64,000 bases of DNA. It comes from Brenneria nigrifluens DSM 30175 = ATCC 13028. Lineage in GTDB: Bacteria > Pseudomonadota > Gammaproteobacteria > Enterobacterales > Enterobacteriaceae. The DNA lies in NCBI RefSeq assembly GCF_005484965.1, contig NZ_CP034036.1:2480001-2544000 (forward strand), written 5' to 3'. Positions 1 to 7,938 of this stretch are shown one piece after another. Position 1 is the stretch's first letter. Each line of letters starts with the position of its first letter. The notes below the pieces were generated by a model, which was not told where the DNA came from, made no database searches, and saw only the letters and a program-made list of their open reading frames with translations. The position numbers were made by a program, and so were the translations under genes.

Positions 1-223
1 GTGTGACATATTCACGCAATGGCTGATAATGTCCCGCATCCAGAAAGCGTCGGCGGGCCTGCATCATTTCCGCGCTGTCGCCCGGTTGCTTTGAACGCTT
101 AAATTGCACCGGCAATAAGTTCACATAACCTTCTTTCGCACAGTCGAAACTGTGGCGGCCACAGGACCATTGCTGCGCTATGCGGCGTAATGGTTGCCGA
201 CATAGCGGGCATTGATAAGGCAT
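1..223 (-). CDS. rlmA: 23S rRNA (guanine-N1) methyltransferase RlmA, N-terminal part
   Basis: RlmA methylates G745 of 23S rRNA using S-adenosylmethionine. Only the first 74 codons lie in the window; the gene runs off the left edge. The start MPYQCPLCRQPL and the later cysteine/histidine pair form the family's N-terminal zinc finger, and AKEGYVNLLPVQ followed by PGDSAEMMQARR is the conserved block just before the methyltransferase domain. The SAM-binding domain is outside the window. rlmA next to cspC and yobF is the same order as in E. coli. Identity is certain by recollection of the E. coli protein; completeness cannot be judged. Confidence 0.93.
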   Translation of the reverse strand, partial: MPYQCPLCRQPLRRIAQQWSCGRHSFDCAKEGYVNLLPVQFKRSKQPGDSAEMMQARRRFLDAGHYQPLREYVT

Positions 224-277
224 CAGCACGTTTTCCCTGCTAAAAAGCACTCTTTATATTGATAAAAATAAGACAAC

Positions 278-303
278 AAAAAACCCGCACCGTGGCGGGT
301 TTT
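278..303 (-). terminator. Rho-independent terminator of cspC
   Basis: A hairpin with arms AAACCCGC / GCGGGTTT ending in a U-rich tail on the minus strand, about 17 bases after the cspC stop codon. It separates cspC from rlmA. Confidence 0.8.
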
Positions 304-319
304 ACAACGTGAACTGTAA

Positions 320-529
320 TTAAATCGCAGTGACGTTGACTGCAGACGGACCTTTCTGACCGTCTTGAATTTCGAACTCTACGTTCTGGCCTTCAGCCAG
401 AGTTTTAAAGCCGTTGCCTTGAATTGCAGAGAAGTGTACGAATACATCTTTGCTACCGTCAGCCGGAGTGATGAAACCAAAACCTTTCGACTCATTGAAC
501 CACTTGACCTGACCTTTAATCTTTGCCAT
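320..529 (-). CDS. cspC: Cold-shock-like protein CspC
   Basis: CspC is a 69-residue single-domain OB-fold protein that binds single-stranded RNA and acts as an RNA chaperone and transcription antiterminator; in E. coli it is made constitutively and stabilises stress mRNAs. The two nucleic-acid-binding motifs KGFGFI (RNP1) and VFVHF (RNP2) are intact. The start MAKIKGQVKWFNES matches CspC rather than CspE (MSKIKGNV) by memory, with only one or two changes over the full length. It lies downstream of yobF on the same strand, as in E. coli, where the two are cotranscribed, and is followed by a strong terminator. Confidence 0.96.
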   Translation of the reverse strand: MAKIKGQVKWFNESKGFGFITPADGSKDVFVHFSAIQGNGFKTLAEGQNVEFEIQDGQKGPSAVNVTAI

Positions 530-568
530 TTCAGATATTTCCTTTAATTGTTTAAACCGCCAGAGGCG

Positions 569-685
569 TTATACAGACAAACCAAAGTCGTTACTGCTTG
601 AGGCACTAAGATAAGGATCGGCAGAGAAGTGGTATTCAACGCTAACGTTTGTACTCAAGTCTTCTTTACTGAAAATGCCATTCAT
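569..685 (-). CDS. yobF: Small heat-shock-associated protein YobF
   Basis: A 38-codon gene in the cspC leader. It starts MNGIFSKEDLSTNVSVEYHF and continues SADPYLSASSSN. E. coli YobF begins [20 protein letters not shown] and continues SAEPYIGASCSN, so the match is clear over about 32 residues; the C-terminus here is shorter. In E. coli yobF is cotranscribed with cspC and its protein accumulates after heat shock by a post-transcriptional route; its function is unknown. The same arrangement is kept here, with about 40 bases between the yobF stop and the cspC start. Confidence 0.88.
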   Translation of the reverse strand: MNGIFSKEDLSTNVSVEYHFSADPYLSASSSNDFGLSV

Positions 686-1084
686 ATACAGAACTGTACC
701 TCGTTTTACCCAAGTGCGTTATTACACACTCTGCAATCGTTGGCAAGCCCTTTTTTATCAGTCATGGACATGACGCACAGATTAACGGCACTGACGACTC
801 ATAAATACGCAACAATGACGCTAACTAGCTCTATTAATAAGACTATAATTATTTATATATGTCCAAGAGACGCAGCCCGTAGCCTGTGTGCGGCGCACCG
901 GGTCACCGGCAATCATAGAAAATGCCGTCATCCGTGCGCTGAAATCCACAGCGGAAAGGAATGGGAAAAGAGCAAAAGCGGCAAACTGCAAGGCCTTATA
1001 TAAATACCCGCTATCGATTCCCATTTTTTCCCTTTGGATGGTTGACTTATAAATCAAAGCATACGCAACGTTACTTTTTTTGAA
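686..1084. other. Intergenic stretch upstream of yobF
   Basis: About 400 bases separate yobF from a possible small ORF. The yobF-cspC promoter and a long 5' leader should lie here, as cold-shock family genes often have structured leaders. An unrecognised reading frame of 78 codons on the minus strand (821-1057) has no family likeness that I can see. I find no convincing RNA gene. Confidence 0.4.
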
Positions 1085-1180
1085 TTAATCAACATTCAGC
1101 ATAACAACAAGTAAAACAATCAAAAAAATAAGCAAAATAGCACTAGCCAGCTTCCAACGCCTTTCTGATTTGCTGCTCAT
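1085..1180 (-). CDS. Possible 31-residue single-span membrane protein
   Basis: The frame begins MSSKSERRWKLAS and continues into a run of about 16 hydrophobic residues (AILLIFLIVLLVVMLN) ending VD. A basic, charged N-terminus followed by one hydrophobic span is typical of small inner-membrane proteins with the N-terminus in the cytoplasm. An AAGGA sequence lies about 10 bases before the ATG, a little far for an ideal ribosome site. It does not match MgrB, YobI, YoaJ, YoaK or other small E. coli proteins I remember. It sits between yobF and the metal transporter operon. Existence is an inference from composition only. Confidence 0.45.
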   Translation of the reverse strand: MSSKSERRWKLASAILLIFLIVLLVVMLNVD

Positions 1181-1313
1181 ACCCACACATTCCTTCCAGA
1201 AACAAAACTTATACTAAAGCTAATACTTTTGTTTTATCGGCAGATGCCGACATTTTATTAGTCCGCCGATCGGCTTGTCTGCTAATCTCGGTTAATTACC
1301 CTTGAATAGTGCG

Positions 1314-1330
1314 GATAACGCAGCGTTATC
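1314..1330. promoter_or_regulatory. Perfect 17-base palindrome, possible operator
   Basis: GATAACGC-A-GCGTTATC is a perfect inverted repeat with 8-base arms around a single base. It lies about 70 bases before a small ORF with a good ribosome site and about 160 bases before the Fur box of the metal transporter operon. Its shape is that of a dimeric repressor site; I do not recognise the regulator. Confidence 0.4.
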
Positions 1331-1402
1331 GTTAGACATGCGTTGCAAGGTTACGTACGATTTATTAAATTAGGTCACTACTTTTGTTATTGAAGGAGCA
1401 TT

Positions 1403-1525
1403 ATGAGTCTTTCGCTCATGTGCGCGCAGTTTGTTACCCGCCAAGTCCTCCGACACGTTATCACCGCCCATCTGTCTCTTGACTTAAATGATATTGATAA
1501 TTATTCTCAAATAAATCATTCATGA
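1403..1525 (+). CDS. Possible 40-residue leader ORF upstream of the metal transporter
   Basis: The ATG is preceded by GAAGGAG at ideal spacing (GAAGGAGCATTATG), which is stronger than many real genes have. The product starts MSLSLMCAQFVTRQVLRHV and has no recognised relatives. The ORF ends at 1525, 17 bases before the yfeA start, and the Fur box lies inside its last third. It could be a leader peptide transcribed from an upstream promoter, a small metal-response protein, or chance. No transmembrane span or metal motif is evident. Confidence 0.35.
   Translation: MSLSLMCAQFVTRQVLRHVITAHLSLDLNDIDNYSQINHS
1488..1507 (+). promoter_or_regulatory. Fur box of the yfeABCD operon
   Basis: ATGATATTGATAATTATTCT closely follows the Fur consensus of GATAAT-type hexamers in alternating orientation. 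It is centred about 45 bases before the yfeA start, where a repressor would cover the promoter. Iron-loaded Fur would repress transport when iron is plentiful. A separate MntR site was not recognised. Confidence 0.75.
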
Positions 1526-1542
1526 CCTGTAAGGATATACCT

Positions 1543-2457
1543 ATGATCGGTTTTCTGACTCACCTGCCCTCTTTTTTGCGTAGTATGGCGTTACCCGGCA
1601 TCCTGCTATTTATGTCCGTCGCCAGCGCCAACGCCGCGGAAAAGCTTAAGGTGGTCACCACCTTTACCATCATCCAGGATATTGCGCAGAATATCGCCGG
1701 CGATGCCGCGACGGTAGAGTCGATTACCAAGCCGGGCGCGGAAATTCATGATTACCAGCCCACGCCGCTCGATATTGTCAAAGCGCAGTCGGCCCAACTG
1801 ATACTGTGGAACGGCATGAATCTGGAACGCTGGTTCGAGCGTTTTTTTGACAACGTCAAGGACGTTCCGGCAGTGGTGGTGACGGAAGGGATTACGCCGC
1901 TGTCGATCCGTGAAGGCGCCTATAACGGCAACCCCAATCCGCATGCGTGGATGTCGCCTTCCAACGCATTGGTCTATATTGAAAATATCCGGGCGGGATT
2001 GGTAAAGTACGACCCGGCGAATGCGGAAACCTATAACCGCAATGCCAAAGCCTATGCGGAAAAAATCAAGGCCACCGACTCGCCGTTACGTGAACGGTTA
2101 TCCCGTATTCCGCCGCAGCAACGCTGGCTGGTGACCAGCGAAGGCGCATTTAGCTATCTGGCGCAAGACTATCAGTTTAAAGAAGTCTATTTATGGCCGA
2201 TTAATGCTGATGAGCAAGGCTCTCCTCAACAGGTGCGTCGGGTGATCGATACCGTGCGCAAGGAAAAAATCCCGGTGGTGTTCAGCGAAAGCACCATCTC
2301 GGACAAACCGGCAAAACAGGTCAGTAAAGAGACCGGCGCCAAATACGGCGGCGTACTCTATGTCGACTCGCTGTCAAGCGAAAATGGCCCGGTGCCTACC
2401 TACATTGATTTGTTAAAAGTTACTGTAGAGACCATCGCCAAAGGATTTGATCAATGA
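1543..2457 (+). CDS. yfeA: Iron/manganese ABC transporter, periplasmic binding protein
   Basis: This is a cluster A-I (ZnuA/PsaA-like) solute-binding protein that delivers Mn(II) or Fe(II) to the YfeBCD/SitBCD permease. The ATG at 1543 is preferred because AAGGAT lies 6 bases before it, while the ATG at 1522 has no ribosome site. A signal peptide ends near SANAA (about residues 28-32). The four expected metal ligands are visible: His about 69 (EIHDYQP), His about 134 (NPHAWMSP), Glu about 200 (TSEGAF) and Asp about 275 (YVDSLS). There is no histidine-rich loop, which argues against zinc-specific ZnuA. First gene of a four-gene operon behind a Fur box; sitA is the equivalent name. Confidence 0.9.
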   Translation: MIGFLTHLPSFLRSMALPGILLFMSVASANAAEKLKVVTTFTIIQDIAQNIAGDAATVESITKPGAEIHDYQPTPLDIVKAQSAQLILWNGMNLERWFERFFDNVKDVPAVVVTEGITPLSIREGAYNGNPNPHAWMSPSNALVYIENIRAGLVKYDPANAETYNRNAKAYAEKIKATDSPLRERLSRIPPQQRWLVTSEGAFSYLAQDYQFKEVYLWPINADEQGSPQQVRRVIDTVRKEKIPVVFSESTISDKPAKQVSKETGAKYGGVLYVDSLSSENGPVPTYIDLLKVTVETIAKGFDQ

Positions 2458-3347
2458 GCAGTGATACAGTAACACAGTCGTTAGAGGTTAATGACGTCTC
2501 CGTGACCTACAGTAACGGACACCAGGCGATAAGGCATGCCTCCTTCGCCTTGAGCGGCGGCACCATCTGCGCGCTGGTGGGCATCAACGGCAGCGGAAAA
2601 TCAACGCTGTTCAAGAGCATTATGGGCCTGGTAAGGCCCACTGCCGGACAGGTATTGCTTAATAAAAAGCCCATTGTCCAGGCGCTGAAACAGAATCTGG
2701 TCGCCTACGTGCCGCAGACCGAAGATATCGACTGGAACTTTCCGGTGCTGGTCTCCGACGTGGTGATGATGGGACGCTACGGAAAAATGAATTTTCTGCG
2801 TATCCCCACGCAACAGGATCGCGACATCGTTGCCGAATCACTAGAGCGTGTCGGCCTCACGGCATTACACCAGCGTCAGATAGGCGAATTATCCGGCGGA
2901 CAGAAAAAACGGGTTTTTCTCGCCCGTGCGCTGGCCCAGCAGGGCAGCGTACTGCTATTGGATGAGCCGTTTACCGGCGTCGATGTAAAAACGGAAAACG
3001 CGATTATCGACCTACTGCGTACCTTGCGCGACGAGGGGCACCTGATCCTGGTGGCGACGCACAACCTCGGCAGCGTGCCGGAATTCTGCGATAACGTTAT
3101 CTTGGTGAATCGCACCGTGCTGGCGGCAGGACCGACGCACAGCACCTTTACCCAGAGCAATCTGGAAAAAACCTTTGGCGGCGTGTTACGCCATATCAAT
3201 CTTGGCGGGCCGAACCTTCACGACGACGACGACGTCCGCACGGTAACCGTACTGACCGATGACGAACGCCCGGCGGTGTTCTATGGCTCAACCAAGAACG
3301 ACCCTCCCGCTTTGCGCGCCATTCCAGGGGAGAAAGAACAGCGATGA
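2454..3347 (+). CDS. yfeB: Iron/manganese ABC transporter, ATPase
   Basis: Cytoplasmic ATPase of the YfeABCD/SitABCD importer. Walker A GINGSGKST (about residues 43-51), the signature LSGGQKKR and Walker B LLLDEPF are all intact, and the H-loop ATHN follows. The start overlaps the end of yfeA by four bases (ATGA), the usual sign of translational coupling. The protein is about 297 residues, with a C-terminal extension past the ATPase core carrying a short acidic DDDDD run that might be a charged tail. Role is secure from the operon. Confidence 0.92.
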   Translation: MSSDTVTQSLEVNDVSVTYSNGHQAIRHASFALSGGTICALVGINGSGKSTLFKSIMGLVRPTAGQVLLNKKPIVQALKQNLVAYVPQTEDIDWNFPVLVSDVVMMGRYGKMNFLRIPTQQDRDIVAESLERVGLTALHQRQIGELSGGQKKRVFLARALAQQGSVLLLDEPFTGVDVKTENAIIDLLRTLRDEGHLILVATHNLGSVPEFCDNVILVNRTVLAAGPTHSTFTQSNLEKTFGGVLRHINLGGPNLHDDDDVRTVTVLTDDERPAVFYGSTKNDPPALRAIPGEKEQR

Positions 3348-4207
3348 TCGATCTCCTGCTACAGCCGTTCAGCTATAACTATATGGTGAAAGCCATCTGG
3401 GTCAGCGCCATCGTAGGCGGCGTCTGCGCCTTTCTGTCGGCCTATCTTATGCTTAAGGGCTGGTCGTTGATGGGCGATGCGTTATCGCACTCGGTTGTGC
3501 CCGGCGTCGCCGGCGCCTATGCATTAGGCCTGCCGTACGCCGCCGGCGCTTTTTTTACCGGTATGCTGGCGGCGCTGGCGATGACTCTTATCCGTCACAT
3601 TACCCGCTTACGTGAAGACGCGATTATCGGTTTTATCTTTTCCACCTTTTTCGCCGTCGGTCTGCTGATTATTTCGCTCAACCCCACCTCGATTAACGTA
3701 CAGTCCATTATCTTTGGCAATATTCTGGGTATCGCCGATGAAGACGTCCTCCAGGTCGAGATTATTATCGGCGTGACCCTGATGATTCTTTGTCTGTTAT
3801 GGAAAGACCTGCTCGCGGTGTTTTTTGATGAAAACCATGCCCGCTCTATCGGCCTTTCTCCGCTGAAGCTGAAAATTCTGTTCTTTACCCTGCTCAGCGC
3901 CTGCACCGTTGCGGCATTGCAAACCGTCGGCGCCATTTTGGTTATCGCGATGGTGATTACGCCCGGCGCGACGGCTTATCTGCTCACCGACCGATTCGGC
4001 CGTCTGGTGCTGATTTCCATCGCCCTTGGCGCGACAACCAGCGCCGTCGGCGCCTATCTGAGCTTTTACCTTGACGGCGCCACCGGCGGAGTAATCGTCA
4101 CGTTGCAGACGCTGGTATTCCTGCTGGCGTTTCTATTCGCGCCCAAACACGGTTTATTGGCGTCACGCCGCCTGCGCCAGAGCGACCAAACGGGGGATTC
4201 GCTATGA
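3344..4207 (+). CDS. yfeC: Iron/manganese ABC transporter, permease 1
   Basis: An ABC-3 family permease of 287 residues with about eight or nine hydrophobic spans, including the conserved KGWSLMGDALSHSVVPG segment near residue 40 that contacts the ATPase. It overlaps yfeB by four bases. Paired with the next gene, it forms the membrane channel for Mn(II)/Fe(II). Confidence 0.92.
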   Translation: MIDLLLQPFSYNYMVKAIWVSAIVGGVCAFLSAYLMLKGWSLMGDALSHSVVPGVAGAYALGLPYAAGAFFTGMLAALAMTLIRHITRLREDAIIGFIFSTFFAVGLLIISLNPTSINVQSIIFGNILGIADEDVLQVEIIIGVTLMILCLLWKDLLAVFFDENHARSIGLSPLKLKILFFTLLSACTVAALQTVGAILVIAMVITPGATAYLLTDRFGRLVLISIALGATTSAVGAYLSFYLDGATGGVIVTLQTLVFLLAFLFAPKHGLLASRRLRQSDQTGDSL

Positions 4208-5055
4208 GTCTGATACTGAGCTGGATAACCGAGCCGCTATCCTACCCGTTTATGCAACGCGCTCTTATCGCCGCCGTGGTGACGGGAATCGTCTGTGCGG
4301 TACTGTCGTGCTACCTGGTGCTAAAGGGGTGGTCGCTGATGGGCGATGCGATTTCCCACGCCGTCTTGCCGGGTATAGTTGTGGCCTTTCTGCTGGGCAT
4401 CCCGCTGGTTATCGGCGCTTTTGTTTCCGGTATCTTCTGCGCCGTCGCCACCGGGTATGTCAAAGAGCACAGCCGGGTCAAGGAAGATACGGTGATGGGG
4501 ATCATTTTTTCCGGCATGTTTGCGCTGGGATTAGTGCTGTTTGCCCGTATCGACACCAATCAACACCTGAATCATATTCTGTTCGGCAACGTGCTGGGCA
4601 TCACGTTACAGGAACTGATCCAGATTCTGTTGATCGCCGGCGTCACGCTGACGGCCATTCTGCTGAAACGACGGGATTTCATGCTCTACTGTTTTGATCC
4701 CAACCACGCACGCGTTATCGGTCTGCCGGTTAAACTGCTGCATTACGGGCTGCTCTGCCTGCTGGCGTTAACGATTGTCGCGTCGTTACAGGCGGTGGGC
4801 GTTATTCTGGTCATCGCCATGCTTATCGCGCCGGGCATCATCGCCTTTATGTTATGCAAGAGCTTCGACCGTATGCTGATCGTGGCGACGCTGGTTTCCG
4901 TGGTCTCCTGCATCGCCGGCACAATGATCAGCTTTTATATCGACGGCGCCACCGGCCCCTGTATTGTCATTGTCCAGGCGGTCTTCTTTACGGTCACGCT
5001 GGGTTATCACCAGTTGAAAATTCATCTTCATCCCGCGCCCCAGACGCCGACGTAA
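4204..5055 (+). CDS. yfeD: Iron/manganese ABC transporter, permease 2
   Basis: Second ABC-3 permease, 283 residues, paralogous to the preceding gene: both carry the LMGDAxSHxVxPG motif and the late FYxDGATG segment. It overlaps yfeC by four bases. A C-terminal soluble tail (HQLKIHLHPAPQ) is histidine-bearing. After its stop there is a G+C-rich inverted repeat near 5092-5110 without a clear U-tract. Confidence 0.92.
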   Translation: MSLILSWITEPLSYPFMQRALIAAVVTGIVCAVLSCYLVLKGWSLMGDAISHAVLPGIVVAFLLGIPLVIGAFVSGIFCAVATGYVKEHSRVKEDTVMGIIFSGMFALGLVLFARIDTNQHLNHILFGNVLGITLQELIQILLIAGVTLTAILLKRRDFMLYCFDPNHARVIGLPVKLLHYGLLCLLALTIVASLQAVGVILVIAMLIAPGIIAFMLCKSFDRMLIVATLVSVVSCIAGTMISFYIDGATGPCIVIVQAVFFTVTLGYHQLKIHLHPAPQTPT

Positions 5056-5236
5056 ACCGTTTAACGCGGCTGTTCGCTTGCCCGGCGGCGCTTTTCCGCC
5101 GGGTAATCCCCGGCTACAAGGTTTTATCTTCAACAACGGCTATACTTTCCTCCTGATGCCTTTTCGCAACGTTCGTCAATCATCATCGCTGTGCGACAGA
5201 TTCAGTTTTTATACAGTTCAATCAATTACCGTAATG

Positions 5237-5512
5237 GTATACACCCAATAGATTCCGAGTTGCAGGAAGGCGGCAACTGAACGACAAATTCGTCGGGAAC
5301 GAATTTGACCAGCCAACGGCTGGCCTCCGGTGAGAGACAGGATGTCTCTCATTAATCCCCAGGAGCTTACTCAAGTAAGTGACTGGGGTGAGCGACAAAT
5401 CTGCCTGGAGCAGATTTGAACGCTGTTCACAGCGGTCCCGTAGGGGCGAGGCCCACGGAAGGACCGAGTAATACAGCCAACGCACCTGCGACTTGAAAGA
5501 TGACGGGTATAC
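5237..5512. repeat. Mosaic palindromic repeat with matching ends and a chain of hairpins
   Basis: The element begins and ends with GTATAC and carries imperfect terminal inverted repeats: the left GTATACacCC...GAGTTGCAGG pairs with the reverse complement of the right ...CACCTGCGACTTGAAAG...GGGTATAC. Between the ends are at least six local hairpins: AAATTCGT/ACGAATTT, CCAGCC/GGCTGG, GAGAGACA/TGTCTCTC, CCCCAG..CTTAC/GTAAG..CTGGGG, AAATCTGC/GCAGATTT, and CGCTG/CAGCG followed by GGTCC..GGACC. It holds no gene. It resembles non-autonomous (MITE-like) repeats scattered in enterobacterial intergenic regions. A degraded relative lies at 16860-16962. It ends 28 bases before the yniA start. Confidence 0.8.
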
Positions 5513-5540
5513 AGGGCAATATCAACGGGAGAGTGACCTT

Positions 5541-6401
5541 ATGTGGCAAGCTATCAGCCGGCTTTTGGAAGAACATCTCGGCGCTGCCGAAATTGAGGAG
5601 CGCCGCGAATTGCCTGGTGGCGAAATGCACCCCGCCTGGTATGTTCGCTATGGCGAACATGAGGTTTTCGTAAAATGCGATGTGCGTGAAATGCTGCCCA
5701 AATTCACCGCGGAAGCCGACCAGCTTATCTTACTGTCACGCAGCCATACGGTAAACGTACCCGAGGTTTATGGCGTGGGCAGTTCCCGCGATCACAGTTT
5801 CCTGCTATTGCAACACCTGCCGGTAAAACCGCTGGATGCCCACAGCGCCTGGTGTCTTGGCGAACAGCTCGCGCACTTGCACCAATGGAGCGATCAGCCG
5901 CAGTTCGGTCTGGACTTTGATAATGACCTCTCCACCGCCGTGCAGCCCAACTGTTGGCAGCGGCGCTGGTCGGTTTTTTTTGCCGAGCAGCGTATTGGCT
6001 GGCAGTTGCAGTTGGCCGCAGAGAAAGGCATGCACTTTGGCGATGTCGAGACCCTGATTGCGCGCGCGGAAGAGCGGCTGGCCGGCTATCAGCCGCAGCC
6101 GTCATTACTGCACGGCGACCTCTGGCCGGATAATTGCGCCAACAGCATTAATGGCTGTTATCTGTTTGATCCGGCATGCTATTGGGGAGACAGGGAGTGC
6201 GATCTGGCGATGCTGCCGCTCTACCCGGCGCTGCCGCCACAGATTTATGACGGCTACCAAAGCGTCTGGCCGTTGGATAAGGGCTTTATCGAACGGCAAC
6301 CCATCTATCAGATTTATTACCTGCTCAACCGCGCCAATCTGTTCGGCGGTAAGCATATTGTTGCAGCTCAGCAGGCGATAGAGCAACAGCTGCCGTTCTG
6401 A
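5541..6401 (+). CDS. yniA: Fructosamine kinase family protein YniA
   Basis: Predicted kinase of the fructosamine/ketosamine-3-kinase family (aminoglycoside phosphotransferase fold); the E. coli protein's physiological substrate is not firmly known. The start at 5541 (MWQAISRLLEEHLG) matches the E. coli N-terminus and follows GGGAGAG; an upstream in-frame ATG at 5493 lies inside the repeat. The ATP-binding lysine is likely in VFVKCD, the catalytic loop is LLHGDLWPDNC and the Mg-binding aspartate is in FDPACYWGDRECDLAM. Length 286 residues, normal for the family. Divergent neighbours yniB and hxpB keep the E. coli grouping. Confidence 0.92.
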   Translation: MWQAISRLLEEHLGAAEIEERRELPGGEMHPAWYVRYGEHEVFVKCDVREMLPKFTAEADQLILLSRSHTVNVPEVYGVGSSRDHSFLLLQHLPVKPLDAHSAWCLGEQLAHLHQWSDQPQFGLDFDNDLSTAVQPNCWQRRWSVFFAEQRIGWQLQLAAEKGMHFGDVETLIARAEERLAGYQPQPSLLHGDLWPDNCANSINGCYLFDPACYWGDRECDLAMLPLYPALPPQIYDGYQSVWPLDKGFIERQPIYQIYYLLNRANLFGGKHIVAAQQAIEQQLPF

Positions 6402-6469
6402 CGGCGAATAATAGCCCGCCGGCGCGGGCTCGCAATAACGGGAAACGCCCAAAGCAAGCGCCGGTATAC

Positions 6470-7012
6470 TTAGAGTCCTAATAAACGCAGCACCATATAC
6501 CCAATGCCGGCAATAATGAGCGGCAAAATATAGAGCGGAAAGAATTGCAGGAAAATGGTGTGTCGCGGCACGACTACACGAGATTCCAGTTTCTCCCGGG
6601 TGTTGCCTTCGTGCCCCTTCACTTTTTCCAGAATCAGCTGATCTTCAATACCTTCACGGATCGCCTTCACCTGCCGGGACATACGGGCGCCGGAAACCTG
6701 TAGCGCCAGGCCGACGAAAATCAGGATATAAATCAGCCAAAACATCAGGCTGGGGGCGATAAAGAAACGCGAAAAATCCGGAACCGGCGAGTTGTACCAG
6801 AAAATATTCAGGAACGGCGTATTAAAACGCACCATATCGATCATCAGATGCGAAAAATCCAGCAGCACCGCATCAATACCCTGCTTTTTCTGCGTATAGG
6901 CATAAAGATAGTTAGCCAGTGAAACAATAGTGGACAGCAAAGCCGGAATAAAAATGATCCATCCCGCAATACGTTTAACCACGGCGACACGGCCCGCCTG
7001 TTGATACGTCAT
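6470..7012 (-). CDS. yniB: Inner-membrane protein YniB
   Basis: A 180-residue protein of unknown function with about four membrane spans (residues about 14-35, 58-75, 95-112 and near the C-terminus). MTYQQAGRVAVVKRIAGWI and the later block LQVSGARMSRQ match E. coli YniB. The start at 7012 is chosen over 7039 because GGGGAA precedes it and the homologue begins there. It lies between yniA and hxpB, as in E. coli, transcribed toward yniA. Confidence 0.9.
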   Translation of the reverse strand: MTYQQAGRVAVVKRIAGWIIFIPALLSTIVSLANYLYAYTQKKQGIDAVLLDFSHLMIDMVRFNTPFLNIFWYNSPVPDFSRFFIAPSLMFWLIYILIFVGLALQVSGARMSRQVKAIREGIEDQLILEKVKGHEGNTREKLESRVVVPRHTIFLQFFPLYILPLIIAGIGYMVLRLLGL

Positions 7013-7200
7013 GAGTTCCCCTTCTGAGCGACGCAACATTGTTAATATTTTCGTATAACAAACAGTCTATACCTAAAAAAACCCGTTAGAAGCCTACTTT
7101 AAGTTTACTATCAGTCAACGTTTTATCGCTCGTCCACCCTCAGCGGCAATGATTTAGCTTACAATCAACCGATGTTTTCTTATATTACGGAGCCTATGGC

Positions 7201-7866
7201 ATGACCTTTGATTCTTCTATCCGCGCGGCGATTTTTGATATGGATGGCTTACTGATCGATTCAGAACCCTTGTGGGATATGGCCGAACTTGAAGTCATTG
7301 CTTCTCTGGGGATTGATACCTCATTGCGTCATTCCATGACCGACACGCTGGGATTGCGCATCGATATGGTGGTTGACCAGTGGTATCAGCTTGCGCCCTG
7401 GGAAACCCCCGGCCGGGAAGTGGTGGTCGGCCGTATTATCGAACGCGCCACCGCCCTGGTCGCCGAGCGCCGCCCGCTATTGCCGGGCGTCGAACAGGCT
7501 TTGCAGCTCTGTCGTCGACAACAGCTCAAGATCGGCCTGGCGTCCGCCTCCCCCCTGGCTATGCAGAGGCAGGTATTGAAAATGTTCAATCTGGAGCGCT
7601 ATTTCGACGTATTGGTTTCCGCCGAAAATCTGCCTTATAGCAAACCGCACCCGGAAGTGTATCTGAATGCGGCGCAAGGGTTGGGCGTCTCGCCGCTGCG
7701 CTGCGTCACCCTGGAGGACTCGATAAACGGCATGATTGCGACCAAAGCGGCGCGGATGCGTTCGATTGTGGTGCCGCAAGCGGAATTGAGTAAAGATCCG
7801 CGCTGGGCGCTGGCCGAACATAAGCTCAGCTCGTTGCAACAGCTTGAGATCGCTCATATTGCCTAA
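7201..7866 (+). CDS. hxpB: Hexitol phosphatase HxpB (YniC), HAD family
   Basis: A HAD-superfamily phosphatase of 221 residues. Motif I is FDMDGLLIDSEP (nucleophile Asp about 13), motif II is the serine in GLASASP, motif III is the lysine in YSKPHPEVY and motif IV is LEDSINGM. E. coli YniC dephosphorylates hexitol phosphates and 2-deoxyglucose 6-phosphate. The ATG follows ACGGAG at suitable spacing. Its stop is about 70 bases from the end of the convergent kdgF. Confidence 0.92.
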   Translation: MTFDSSIRAAIFDMDGLLIDSEPLWDMAELEVIASLGIDTSLRHSMTDTLGLRIDMVVDQWYQLAPWETPGREVVVGRIIERATALVAERRPLLPGVEQALQLCRRQQLKIGLASASPLAMQRQVLKMFNLERYFDVLVSAENLPYSKPHPEVYLNAAQGLGVSPLRCVTLEDSINGMIATKAARMRSIVVPQAELSKDPRWALAEHKLSSLQQLEIAHIA

Positions 7867-7938
7867 ACAGGGCGACGGGGTGAAGCGCGGTCACCGGCGG
7901 CGCGTCGGCCGGAAAAGCGCCGCCCAACGCCAGGGGAG

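Noticed and set aside
821..1057. 78-codon frame on the minus strand beyond yobF
   Set aside because: No family likeness, mixed composition and a poor ribosome site for the long version; likely chance in the yobF leader region.
5222..5485. 87-codon minus-strand frame
   Set aside because: It lies inside the mosaic hairpin repeat; the frame is a by-product of the repeat.
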